Part shown: positions 21,704 to 29,655 of the stretch, piece by piece
Layout of the letters: every line of letters starts with the position of its first letter
How positions within the stretch are numbered: the stretch's first letter is position 1
Source: JBFMDN01 sp040753915
GTDB lineage: Bacteria > Desulfobacterota > Desulfomonilia > Desulfomonilales > Desulfomonilaceae
Reading direction: 5' to 3'
DNA length: 41,771 bases
NCBI GenBank assembly: GCA_040753915.1
Contig: JBFMDN010000052.1
Span: 1-41,771, forward strand
Position numbers and translations under genes: made by a program
The notes under the pieces: generated by a model
Databases searched by the model: none
What the model was told of the DNA's origin: nothing
What the model saw: only the letters and a program-made list of their open reading frames with translations

Positions 21704-22645
21704 ATGAAGAGGTGTCCCGTGTGGGTGGCCACCGGAGTGATCCTCCTCTGTCTGTGGGCTGCACTACCAGCCTCCGCTCAGCACAGAGTAATCATTCCCG
21801 ACGCTCTCGGGATGTTGATCCCGCCTGACCCGAACAATCCGAGCCCGCGAATCGCGTTGTTCGGAGGACGCAGCAAATCGGTGCCTACGGTTTACGTGGG
21901 GTGGCTGGAGCATCGAGACGGCATAGACATGGCGGACGACCTTCCGAACATCAGGGGTGGCGTGACCAATTGGCGGCAGAGGCCCCTGAAAGGGCTGTGG
22001 CTTTCGGGACAACTTCAATGGGATACTCGGTTACTGAGCCTCTCCGCCGTCGCGGCGACTCTGCTCCCACAGAAAACTTCGGGGACCATTCTGAGCAATA
22101 TAGGATTGACTGCGCAATTCCATACCGTCGAAGATCAATGGTCATACGTGGACGTCGTATGCGCCTACAAGATGGCTCCGTCTTATCTCTTGGTTGGCGG
22201 CTTCAGATGGGATCACACGAGCTCTCGGCTCCACATCAACCGACCACGAGAGTCGTACGACGATTTCATCGTCAACGCATTCCTTCCTCTGGTGGGAGTG
22301 GAGGCACGCAGAAAAGGCTCTTTCGATATTTCCCGATTGCGCGTCGTGGGATTTCCCTTCGTGCCGGGAGACATCACGTTTCATACGTGGGAGCTGCATC
22401 GGCCCGAGTCATCGCGGAGCTACCAGAGTTTTTCCCGTGGTTACTACGTTGAGGTGGTCACAGAATACGCGCAACGTATCGGACGGCATGGAAAGTTCGG
22501 CATGTTCCTGCGGTGGGATGTGATGCGTGCCGATACGGGCGTAACCGCGGCACTCCAACCTGGGAGCCAGCCCATACGATGGATAGTCGACAGAAGCTCG
22601 TGGACGGTCGGCACAACCATTAATGTGGCATTCAGTCTGTTCTAA
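21704..22645 (+). CDS. Exported outer-membrane protein, hypothetical
   Basis: This 313-residue protein starts at the ATG at 21704, with GGGGAGG upstream, and has a typical signal peptide (MKRCPVWVATGVILLCLWAAL, cleavage likely after PASA). The mature part has repeating amphipathic strands (VGWLEHRDGI, GLWLSGQLQWDTRLL, YLLVGGFRWDH, YYVEVVTEYAQRI, GMFLRWDVMR) and ends TTINVAFSLF, with the terminal Phe of barrel proteins. I do not know the family or substrate. The stop codon TAA is also the target-site duplication of a short mobile element that begins at the next base, so the insertion preserved the frame exactly. Confidence 0.78.
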   Translation: MKRCPVWVATGVILLCLWAALPASAQHRVIIPDALGMLIPPDPNNPSPRIALFGGRSKSVPTVYVGWLEHRDGIDMADDLPNIRGGVTNWRQRPLKGLWLSGQLQWDTRLLSLSAVAATLLPQKTSGTILSNIGLTAQFHTVEDQWSYVDVVCAYKMAPSYLLVGGFRWDHTSSRLHINRPRESYDDFIVNAFLPLVGVEARRKGSFDISRLRVVGFPFVPGDITFHTWELHRPESSRSYQSFSRGYYVEVVTEYAQRIGRHGKFGMFLRWDVMRADTGVTAALQPGSQPIRWIVDRSSWTVGTTINVAFSLF

Positions 22646-22807
22646 GTGGTCGACGGCACAAATACGGTACTGTATCTGCACCTCGGGGTACGTGGTGAGC
22701 GCATCGTTGGCACTGTAGGGGCGGGCCTTGTGCCCGCCCTGGGCACCCACACGGGGTGCCCCTATCGTCGTGGCAGATTACGTGACCGTATTTAGGAAAC
22801 GGACCAC
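22646..22807 (+). mobile_element. MITE-like element, copy 1 (162 bp)
   Basis: The ends are inverted: GTGGTC...GACCAC at the tips, and a second matching block AAATACGGT/ACCGTATTT further in. The flanks are TAA on both sides (22643-22645 and 22808-22810), a 3-bp target duplication. The middle holds nested GC-rich palindromes such as GGGCGGGC-CTTGT-GCCCGCCC. It has no coding capacity. It differs from copy 2 at about seven positions counted by eye. The hairpins may also end the transcript of the outer-membrane protein gene it abuts. Confidence 0.85.
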
Positions 22808-22899
22808 TAAGTCACCGAGCAACGCTGTCCCAGGAGGAGAGCACAGCAAAGCGCAACCCGTCGCCCCATTCGACGGGATCGCCTGCTCCGAGGATTTTT

Positions 22900-23334
22900 T
22901 TACTCTTCTTCTTCCTCGGTGGTTTCCGACGCAGCTTCAATCTCTCGGGCCAGGTCACCGGTGAATCTCTCTCTTTTCGCCTCGGCCCAAAGACCCTCCA
23001 AATCGTAGAATTCCCTGAGAGGAGTATGGAAGACGTGCACAACAACGTCTCCAAAGTCCAGTAGGGCCCAGTTAGACTGTCCTATGCCTTCCGCGGAGAG
23101 TCGGTGTATGTGATGCTCGCGCGCTGTCTCCAGGACGGCGTCGGCAATGGCCTTGACCTGTCTTGCGGATCGGGCAGAAACGATGAGGAAATAGTCGGTG
23201 AGCGTGGTCAAGGGCTCGAGCCGCAAGAGTACCGGATCAGTGGCTTTTTTCGACAAAGCCCCTCTTAGCAGAATTTCTGCCTTTTCTCGGGAGGGTCTCG
23301 ATGGGGCCGGCGTTAGGGATGAATCTGTTTTCAA
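22900..23334 (-). CDS. rsfS: Ribosomal silencing factor RsfS
   Basis: RsfS (Iojap family) binds L14 and keeps ribosomal subunits apart when nutrients are scarce. The family pattern is clear: TDYFLIVSARSARQVKAIADAVLE, then SAEGIGQSNWALLDFGDVVVHVFHTPLREFYDLEGLW. The 144-aa product carries an N-terminal extension of about 20 residues and a Glu-rich tail ending TEEEEE. The start is a TTG only 3 bases after the nadD stop. Its ribosome binding site is weak, so translation is probably coupled to nadD. nadD-rsfS is a common bacterial pair. Confidence 0.93.
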   Translation of the reverse strand: MKTDSSLTPAPSRPSREKAEILLRGALSKKATDPVLLRLEPLTTLTDYFLIVSARSARQVKAIADAVLETAREHHIHRLSAEGIGQSNWALLDFGDVVVHVFHTPLREFYDLEGLWAEAKRERFTGDLAREIEAASETTEEEEE

Positions 23335-23337
23335 ACC

Positions 23338-23979
23338 TTATTTCCCGTACAGTTTCTTCTCTTGAATATACATCCGGACCTCTTCCGGAATGAGGTAACG
23401 GACGCTCCTCCCATCATGAAGTAAGTTTCGTACTTGGGTAGAGGAGACGTCAAGGCCTTTCACGCGGGAAGGGATCACGGCATGCCCGCTTTCATGAACA
23501 AAAGAGTCGCCGGAGTACCTGAATCGGGAGCGGACTCTTTCGGGTAGCTCGTTCCAAGCAGCGAGGAATTCGATCCCGGGCCTCGTGACGGAGATGAAGT
23601 GGGAAAGAGTGAAAAGCCGCTCGTAATCCTTCCAGGTATGAAGCTCCTGGAGAGAATCGGTGCCAAGGATAAAAAAGGGTTCACAGCCTCGGTCTCGAGA
23701 CAGGACTGCGAGGGTGTTGACCGTATAGGACGGTCCCTCCGAATGGATCTCCAGGTCGGAAACCTCGAAGCGAGGATTGCCCTGACAGGCCTTCTTTGTC
23801 ATTTCTAGCCGGTCCTCCGCTGGGGCAATCTCCATCGCATTGCTTTCCTTGTGAGGTGGGATGTGGCATGGCATAAACACCACTAGCTCGAGGTTGTGCG
23901 TCTCCACAACTTCCTCGGCTAAGCGAAGGTGCCCGAAGTGAGGCGGATTGAAAGTTCCACCGAAGATTCCGACTCTCAA
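23338..23979 (-). CDS. nadD: Nicotinate-nucleotide adenylyltransferase
   Basis: NadD joins nicotinate mononucleotide and ATP to form deamido-NAD, a late step of NAD synthesis. The 213-aa protein has the nucleotidyltransferase start motif GGTFNPPHFGH (residues 7-17), with the catalytic HxGH-type element H14-F-G-H17. Further marks are PCHIPPHKE, FILGTDSL, and the C-terminal VSSTQVRNL that corresponds to the ISSTxxR signature. The length is normal. It begins the nadD-rsfS operon and faces away from rseP. Confidence 0.95.
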   Translation of the reverse strand: MRVGIFGGTFNPPHFGHLRLAEEVVETHNLELVVFMPCHIPPHKESNAMEIAPAEDRLEMTKKACQGNPRFEVSDLEIHSEGPSYTVNTLAVLSRDRGCEPFFILGTDSLQELHTWKDYERLFTLSHFISVTRPGIEFLAAWNELPERVRSRFRYSGDSFVHESGHAVIPSRVKGLDVSSTQVRNLLHDGRSVRYLIPEEVRMYIQEKKLYGK

Positions 23980-24014
23980 TGTATCTTACCGGCGCCCATA
24001 TCCAAACAAAGGGC

Positions 24015-24042
24015 TTGTGTTCGTGGAAAAAGATTCTATATT
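24015..24042 (+). promoter_or_regulatory. Predicted sigma-70 promoter for rseP
   Basis: TTGTGT (24015-24020) and TATATT (24037-24042) are separated by 16 bases in the gap between the divergent nadD and rseP genes. The rseP start is about 80 bases downstream. Match by eye. Confidence 0.35.
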
Positions 24043-24121
24043 GTGAAAACAGATTTTAAAAGAGGAATTGTCCGCTAACGGTCATTGCACCTCTGAATAC
24101 AGCCCACCGGAGGCTCACCAA

Positions 24122-25195
24122 TTGGTTTATCTCATAGCTTTCCTCGTACTTCTCGGCGTGCTGATCTTCGTGCATGAGGCAGGCCACTTCTTGATAGCAA
24201 AACTTGTGGGGGTCAAGGTCCTCAAGTTTTCCTTGGGGTTTCCTCCCGCAATGATAAAGCGCAAGTGGGGAGAAACAGAATACATTCTTAGCTGGGTACC
24301 CCTGGGAGGATATGTGAAGCTCCTGGGCGAGGATCCCGAATCCGGGGACCAGGTGCCGCCTGAAGAGAAACCCCGAGCATTTACTTCCAAACCCCTTTGG
24401 GCGCGGATGGCAGTCATCGCTGCCGGCCCTATCTCGAATTACCTCCTGGCAGTGGTTCTCCTGTGCGTGGGGTTCACTGTAGGGCTTCCTGTCCTCACGA
24501 GCTCCATAGGAAAAGTCCTGGACGGGTCTCCAGCCATGGAAGCCGGGATCAAGGAGGGGGATCAGATCGTGGAGATCAACGGCTCCAGGGTCTGGCGCTG
24601 GGAGGACATGCGGAGGATCATCGAGCGCAGTGCTGACGAGCAGCTAAGGGTCACGGTGGAACGAGATGGCAAAGAAATCGCCCTGACCGTCACTCCGAAA
24701 CTGGCAGAGGAGAAGAGCGTCTTGGGAGAGGACGTGGGCCGAATTGGGGTGGCCCCCTCCGGAAAGACCGTTCACGTGGGATTTCCCGCATCCCTGTACG
24801 AAGGTGCGCGATTCTCTGTGGAATTGACGAGAATGATCGGCGCGACGCTAGTGAATCTTGTAACCGGTAAACTGAGCGCGAAAGCCCTCAGCGGGCCCAT
24901 AATGATTGCCCAGGCCTCGGGCGAGACCCTGAAGGCCGGACTGCTCCACTATGTGGTTCTCATGGCCTTTATCAGCATCAACCTCGCCATCATTAATCTT
25001 CTACCCGTCCCTATTCTGGATGGCGGACACCTCCTCTTCTTCGCGATCGAAGCAGTCATCCGGAGACCGGTCACGGGAAGAGTGAGAGAAATCGCTGTAC
25101 AGTTGGGACTGCTGTTCATCGTCTTTCTGATGTGCCTGGTTTTCTACAATGATATCAGTCGAATCATTACGAAGGGGTGGAGCCTCACACCTTGA
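24122..25195 (+). CDS. rseP: RIP zinc metalloprotease RseP
   Basis: RseP is an inner-membrane site-2 protease that cuts anti-sigma factors and leftover signal peptides within the membrane. I use the TTG at 24122: CGGAGG (24108-24113) sits 8 bases before it, and the protein then begins MVYLIAFLVLLGVLIFVHE as the family does. An upstream TTG at 24068 would add 18 hydrophilic residues. The zinc motif is H18-E-A-G-H22. A PDZ domain spans about 115-195 (one PDZ, where E. coli has two). The second metal motif NLLPVPILDGGH has D300. The length of 357 aa is usual for the one-PDZ form. tsaB follows on the same strand. Confidence 0.93.
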   Translation: MVYLIAFLVLLGVLIFVHEAGHFLIAKLVGVKVLKFSLGFPPAMIKRKWGETEYILSWVPLGGYVKLLGEDPESGDQVPPEEKPRAFTSKPLWARMAVIAAGPISNYLLAVVLLCVGFTVGLPVLTSSIGKVLDGSPAMEAGIKEGDQIVEINGSRVWRWEDMRRIIERSADEQLRVTVERDGKEIALTVTPKLAEEKSVLGEDVGRIGVAPSGKTVHVGFPASLYEGARFSVELTRMIGATLVNLVTGKLSAKALSGPIMIAQASGETLKAGLLHYVVLMAFISINLAIINLLPVPILDGGHLLFFAIEAVIRRPVTGRVREIAVQLGLLFIVFLMCLVFYNDISRIITKGWSLTP

Positions 25196-25322
25196 GCGGA
25201 AGTAATACAGTAACTTATGGCAGAGCTGCCGAATGTTTTTTGCGGAAGAAGCGGACGCTTCCCCTGCTTCGGAATGGTGCTCGGCCGAGGACCTCAACCC
25301 TGTGAGAGGAACCGGATCTACG

Positions 25323-26036
25323 TTGATAATCTTGGGTGTGCACTCAACGACCCCTTCCCTCGGAGTGGCCCTCGTGAAGGACGGCCGCGTGCAGGAAGAA
25401 GTAATCTTCCCGCCGTCCAGGGAACATCTGGAGAATCTGGCGGTTGCCGTGAAAGATCTGATGGAACGGCAACGCGTAACTCTTGCAGACCTGGGAGGAA
25501 TAGGAGTTGCGACCGGGCCGGGCTCTTTTTCCGGGATCAGGGTAGGGCTGTCGCTTGCAAAAGGCATGGCCCTGGCGCTGGGAATCCCGGTTGCAGGAGT
25601 GTCCACGCTGGAGATCCTGGCTTGGCAGGCACTCGACAACGGCAGCGTTGGGCTGCCCGTCATCGATGCTCGTCGTGGAGAGGTGTACGCGGGACTCTAT
25701 CGCAAGCAGGGCGCGCAACTCACCGTCATCGACGGCCCAATGCTTATCCGACTGGATGCGCTGGTTCGGATGCTCAAAGAAGTCACTGAGCCGATTACGC
25801 TTTGTGGTGACAGGGTCGCAGACCAAGAAGTCGCGGACTTTCCCCTCGTGGTGAGGAGCGCGGTACGGGTGCCTTCTCCGGCAGTGTGCGCAAAGATCGC
25901 TGAGCAGAGTATCCGGGCAGGAAGAAGCCCGGGACTCCACGGCATCCTTCCACTCTACATAAGGCGCTCCGACGCAGAAGAGAACAGGGAACGACGTCTC
26001 GCTGAGCGCATTGGAAGTCAGTCCGAGCCCAATTAG
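25323..26036 (+). CDS. tsaB: tRNA threonylcarbamoyladenosine biosynthesis protein TsaB
   Basis: TsaB is the non-catalytic partner of TsaD in making the t6A modification of ANN-decoding tRNAs. I prefer the TTG at 25323, giving a 237-aa protein that begins IILGVHSTTPSLGVALV after Met, where the family starts; AGAGGA lies 12 bases upstream. An ATG at 25233 would add 30 residues of non-family sequence without a good ribosome binding site. Visible motifs are GIGVATGPGSFSGIRVGLSLAKG (about 60-82) and PVIDARRGEVYAGLY. It lies about 127 bases after rseP and is probably co-transcribed with it. TsaD is not in this window. Confidence 0.9.
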   Translation: MIILGVHSTTPSLGVALVKDGRVQEEVIFPPSREHLENLAVAVKDLMERQRVTLADLGGIGVATGPGSFSGIRVGLSLAKGMALALGIPVAGVSTLEILAWQALDNGSVGLPVIDARRGEVYAGLYRKQGAQLTVIDGPMLIRLDALVRMLKEVTEPITLCGDRVADQEVADFPLVVRSAVRVPSPAVCAKIAEQSIRAGRSPGLHGILPLYIRRSDAEENRERRLAERIGSQSEPN

Positions 26037-26240
26037 TGAGCCGAGCTATAGACTACCGAGTGATTACACTGTCGGCTCCCCCCTTTTCTCGCGTTTGGCA
26101 CGTTCGGGAGAGCAGGTCAAGGGAGTTTTTCGTCTTAGGGTTCAGAAAGGCTGGTACTAGGATGCTGATCCGGGTAGATGGGCGACACTTTGCTTCCCTC
26201 GGTGATCGCCATCCGGGCTCTTTTTCCGACATTCTTTTCG

Positions 26241-26486
26241 TCAGGCAACAGCCACCCGCTTCTCATTCTGAATTGTGATCCTCGGATCTGGGTTTACAGC
26301 CGGAATCGGAAGGCCCCGGTCTTTCAGTAAGGCGATATGCTCCTTCATGCCCCACCGAGCCCTATATATACAGTCCTCCGCTGAATGGCCTATGCCGGAA
26401 AAACCTTCCAGTTCTGTCGAGCAAAAACCGAAATAATCCGGTTCGTCCGTAGCCTCTGTGACCAAAGAGTACGGCAAATCAATCAT
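26241..26486 (-). CDS. hicB: HicB-family antitoxin
   Basis: This 81-residue protein has the HicB fold pattern: a first strand (LPYSLVTEATDEPDYFGF), the ELEGFSGIGHSAEDCIYRARWGM turn and helix, and the end GLPIPAVNPDPRITI. HicB antitoxins block the HicA mRNA-cleaving toxin through this partial RNase H-like domain. No DNA-binding helix-turn-helix or ribbon-helix-helix is present, so this is the short form. GAGGAG precedes the ATG. The gene is 13 bases after a broken hicA on the same strand, so an intact antitoxin remains beside a dead toxin. Confidence 0.82.
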   Translation of the reverse strand: MIDLPYSLVTEATDEPDYFGFCSTELEGFSGIGHSAEDCIYRARWGMKEHIALLKDRGLPIPAVNPDPRITIQNEKRVAVA

Positions 26487-26499
26487 TGGTCAATTCTCC

Positions 26500-26698
26500 T
26501 CAAGACTGTTTGAGTCCCGCCGCCTCAAGGATCGCGTGGCAAGTTCCTGTGGGGACCTCCTTCGAGGCATGAAAATTCACCCCAATTTGGTTATCCTATC
26601 CAGGCTTGCCATAGTACCGTATGCCGTATTGATCCCTTATCTTTCACGATCGTAAACCCGTTTTCTTCCAGCAATCTGACCAGCTCGGGGAATCTCAC
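26500..26698 (-). pseudogene. hicA: hicA toxin pseudogene
   Basis: Reading from the GTG at 26698, the first part is a HicA N-terminus (RFPELVRLLEENGFTIVKDK, then GSIR). The reading frame is then lost, and the rest continues in another frame as RYYGKPG, a TAG stop, then GVNFHASKEVPTGTCHAIL and EAAGLKQS. The frame change coincides with a 7-bp tandem near-duplication on the + strand, CCGTATG/CCGTATT (26617-26630). Removing one copy restores KGSIRYYGKPG, as in normal HicA. A separate in-frame TAG (26596-26598) is a second lesion. A repaired product would be about 63 residues, the normal size. Confidence 0.8.
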
Positions 26699-26741
26699 TC
26701 CCTTCCGCCGCGCCGACTCGGGGAATCCGACACTCTTCCAT

Positions 26742-27791
26742 TTACACGAGGTCCACCCGTCCTTCGCTGTCTGGCTCCAGGACTTCTCCTATGTCTACGG
26801 CAATCTGCACGCCCGACTTCTTGAGCTCACGCGCCAGCTCTTCTGACCTCTCTGCCGGGATTCCCAGCAAGAGACCTCCGGATGTCTGCGGATCGAACAT
26901 GAGATCAACGATCTCAGGGGACACACCAGTGTCGATAGTCGTCCACGTGCCAAAAAAAGCGCGATTGGCATGGGCACCCCCAGGAACTAGCCCCATAAAT
27001 GCAGCGTCGAGCGCCCCTTGCAGAACGGGTACTGACGACGACCTCAGTCGCACACGGCACCGCGAGGCACGAGCCATCTCAGCCAGGTGACCGGCGAGGC
27101 CGAAGCCGGTTACGTCCGTGCATGCCTTCACGCCAAGTCCTACCGCTACCTCAGAGGCTATTCGATTAAGGGTGCAGATGGAACGGACCATCCCATCCAG
27201 AGACTCTGCCCCGGCAAGACCTGCCTTGACAGCCGTCGCGATAAGGCCTGTCCCGACGGCTTTGGTCAGGATGATTCTGTCTCCCGGCTGCAATCCGGAA
27301 TTCTTCATGATGCGGTCCGGGTGAACCACGCCAGTAACTGAGAGCCCGTACTTGGGCTCCGCGTCTTCGACACTGTGGCCGCCGACTAACGCGACCCCCG
27401 CTTCCCGGAGAATGTCCACTCCTCCCTCGATAACCTCCCTCAGCACCCGCAAACCCAATTTTTTGGTGGGAAAGCACACGATATTCATTGCGGTAAGGGG
27501 CCGCCCCCCCATGGCGTATACGTCGCTAAGAGAATTTGCCGCCGCTGCTCGCCCGAAGGTCCTGGGATCGTCCACGATGGGAGTGAAGAAATCGAGAGTC
27601 TGCACGAGAGCAGTTGTGTCGTCGATTCTGTACACACCTGCATCCTCCGACCCGGCGATTCCGGCGATCACGTTCGGGTCGTAAGGAAGCTCCACGCCGC
27701 ACAAAGCTTGGTCCAGGTCCCCTGGGCCCATTTTGGCTGCTCAACCAGATGTCGTGGAGAGAGTGGTAAGACGAATTTCCTCTGGTGGCAT
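26742..27791 (-). CDS. selD: Selenide, water dikinase, selenocysteine-containing
   Basis: SelD makes selenophosphate from selenide and ATP for selenocysteine and selenouridine synthesis. The true gene starts at the ATG at 27791 and reads through an in-frame TGA (27741-27743) as selenocysteine 17: the local sequence is TTSG-Sec-AAK, where other SelD proteins have Cys or Sec followed by a catalytic Lys (here K20). Starting at the later ATG (27731) would drop the active site. Downstream, GSEDAGVYR, TLDFFTPIVDDP, SLSDVYAMGG, VGGHSVEDAEPKYG and FDPQTSGGLL all fit. The full length is 349 residues. The hicA remnant and hicB follow on the same strand. Confidence 0.93.
27710..27743 (-). promoter_or_regulatory. 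Candidate bacterial SECIS element in selD
   Basis: Immediately after the UGA codon (27743-27741) the mRNA can fold into CCAGG-GGA-CCTGG (27725-27713). It is extended by two G-C pairs across one C-A mismatch (27728/27710). A hairpin at this distance with G residues in its loop fits a bacterial SECIS, which SelB binds to insert selenocysteine. The fold is by eye. Confidence 0.5.
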
Positions 27792-27896
27792 GATGCACTC
27801 TTTCTTATTGAGCATAAACCATAGACCAAATCGATTCTCTTCATGGGAAGGTGGCTCGTGATGCAAGCTCGCCCTCCATACTTCTCACCATAATAC

Positions 27897-27934
27897 AAAA
27901 AGAAATGAGGGGCAACACGGTCAAGTTGCCCCTC
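27897..27934 (-). terminator. Intrinsic terminator of the L,D-transpeptidase gene
   Basis: GAGGGGCAAC (27907-27916) and GTTGCCCCTC (27925-27934) form a perfect 10-bp stem. On the minus strand it is followed by a T-rich run (ATTTCTTTTTG). It lies about 80 bases after the stop of the minus-strand gene at 28016. Confidence 0.8.
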
Positions 27935-28015
27935 TCAGGATAAGACCAGATCCCTACGAGATCTGGCAACAAAAGGAGGGATCGGATATTGGGAACTTCT
28001 ACGCGGTCTATCGAA

Positions 28016-29089
28016 TTACTTGATAAGATTCAAACGGATCGGCGATTTCAGAATGACGAACGATCCATTGGCCGACTCCAGACGGTTCGCCACCCCTACG
28101 TGCTCCTTGATCAGAGAGGCCACCTTCTTGGCGTCCGCAGGCAACATCCGGACGCACCCGTGCGATTCGTTGCGGCCTATGCTTCGCGGGGCATTGGTGC
28201 CATGAAAACGGTACCCGTAGTCCTCGAGAGAAACAGGGAGCTCAACCATGTCCTCGGCAAACCATTCGGTTTTCTTGGATTTGGCAGGCCGTTTCTTCAA
28301 AAGAGGTGCCATGGTTCCTCCGTACACCTTTCTGCTGGGAGATTGGCCTGCTGCCCACGCGCGGTTCGGAGGCGGTATCCACCATGGATCCTGATCGTAA
28401 ATGTGTGTCACAAAATACGTGCCCACGGGAGTCGGAAAGGAAGGGGCTCCAAGGCCTACCCTACACTCGTGTAGGACGTCGGTCTTGTCGAAGCCCTCGC
28501 GGCGCAGCAATCGAAGCACATGGCCCGAATGACTGACCTCGATCTCCAGTAATCTGCATTCTTCCTCCTTGATCTTCTCTTGAGCTGCTGTGGGGAGGTT
28601 CCCTACAGATCGCAAGTGATCCCCGGGCATGAGGAGCGCTTCCATTTGGCCCCGTTCAAGTAATGCGGGCCTGCTGGCCGGCCCTTTGTCCGGACTCATA
28701 TTGCCGAAATCTCCCTCCCCTGAAAGTACGGGAATGGGGAGAGCGCCCAGCAAAAGGGTTCCTGCGCGACCGGAAATCGTACCCGCAAGTCCCGCGTTGT
28801 TCGACGACACATCAGCCAGCTCGGAGGCCCGTTCAATACTGGCGTCCAGGCCGCTCTCGCCAGTTGATTTGGCTCGGAAACCGGATGGTGCGGGAAATGT
28901 GCTTCCCACCGGGTTGCCGGCTGCCAGAATTCGATCCAGCAACAGGACGGATCTGTCCGGCGAAGCCGATATCGGCCCGTGTGGAGACTCCCCGTGACCG
29001 GTCGTGGCTCTCACCAGCGGTGCAGACGGGAATAAAAGCAGAGCGAGCGTACACATCGTACCCAAGACGAAGATAATCCAGCGCGGCAT
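28016..29089 (-). CDS. L,D-transpeptidase (YkuD domain), exported
   Basis: YkuD-domain enzymes make or modify 3-3 peptidoglycan cross-links, or attach lipoproteins to peptidoglycan, in the periplasm. I start at the ATG at 29089 (MPRWIIFVLGTMCTLALLLF), which gives a signal peptide; a longer reading from 29287 adds basic sequence before it. Residues of about 35-180 are low-complexity and not recognised. The catalytic domain is C-terminal: GLGAPSFPTPVGTYFV, then FHGTN, then S309-H310-G311-C312-V-R-M with catalytic Cys312. An internal segment with RAWAAGQSPSRKVYGGTMAP fits the ErfK/YbiS-like group. The length is 357 residues. Confidence 0.9.
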   Translation of the reverse strand: MPRWIIFVLGTMCTLALLLFPSAPLVRATTGHGESPHGPISASPDRSVLLLDRILAAGNPVGSTFPAPSGFRAKSTGESGLDASIERASELADVSSNNAGLAGTISGRAGTLLLGALPIPVLSGEGDFGNMSPDKGPASRPALLERGQMEALLMPGDHLRSVGNLPTAAQEKIKEEECRLLEIEVSHSGHVLRLLRREGFDKTDVLHECRVGLGAPSFPTPVGTYFVTHIYDQDPWWIPPPNRAWAAGQSPSRKVYGGTMAPLLKKRPAKSKKTEWFAEDMVELPVSLEDYGYRFHGTNAPRSIGRNESHGCVRMLPADAKKVASLIKEHVGVANRLESANGSFVILKSPIRLNLIK

Positions 29090-29655
29090 GACGTACCTCT
29101 GATGCCTCAAACGAGTCTCATGCCTTACATCAGGCAAACGAAGCAGGAAAGCCTTCGACGGAGACAAACACCACACCTCAGCGTCTCGGATGCACGCCGG
29201 CATCGGCCGAACACGCTGGTGATATCTCGCAACTTGGAGAAACGACCACTGTTCCCTCCAAGCCACACCGAACGTGGACCGATCCACGGATGCTCCTCCG
29301 CGAAGCTTTCATGGAAACTAAATTAGTGCGTATATTTAGCATGTTACGAGACAAAAAGCAATTGAAATGTTGATCGGATACCTTTGTGCTGATATTATAA
29401 ATGCATATACTATTTAATTAAAGGTGTTTGTTAGGCGTGACTGCGCAGAAACCCCTCAGAGCTCTGTGGCCCAAACGTAGTCGCGTGTCTTCCGTAGCGC
29501 TGTCGATCCGAGTACAATGGCTTGCGGTGAGAGTGGCGGCGAGGGCTGTGTCCAGGGGATGGCCGATTTCGCCCCCGCTCCTGCCAGCCCCTCTTGCACC
29601 GGCCTTGTCAGCCGGAGTATGATGCTCAGACACCCACACAGCAGGCGAGGCAACC
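29090..29655. other. Intergenic region, AT-rich in part, between divergent genes
   Basis: These 566 bases hold no convincing gene. From about 29315 to 29425 the sequence is clearly AT-rich compared with its surroundings. It must contain the promoters of the minus-strand L,D-transpeptidase and of the + strand zinc-ribbon gene. Confidence 0.5.
29370..29398 (+). promoter_or_regulatory. Predicted sigma-70 promoter for the zinc-ribbon/DUF362 pair
   Basis: TTGATC (29370-29375) and TATTAT (29393-29398) with a 17-base spacer lie in the AT-rich part of the gap. The first gene starts about 250 bases downstream, implying a long leader, so this is only tentative. Confidence 0.3.

Noticed and set aside
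26036..26278. 80-codon GTG-started frame overlapping the tsaB stop
   Set aside because: The one-base overlap could suggest coupling, but the product is not protein-like and its end runs into hicB on the other strand.
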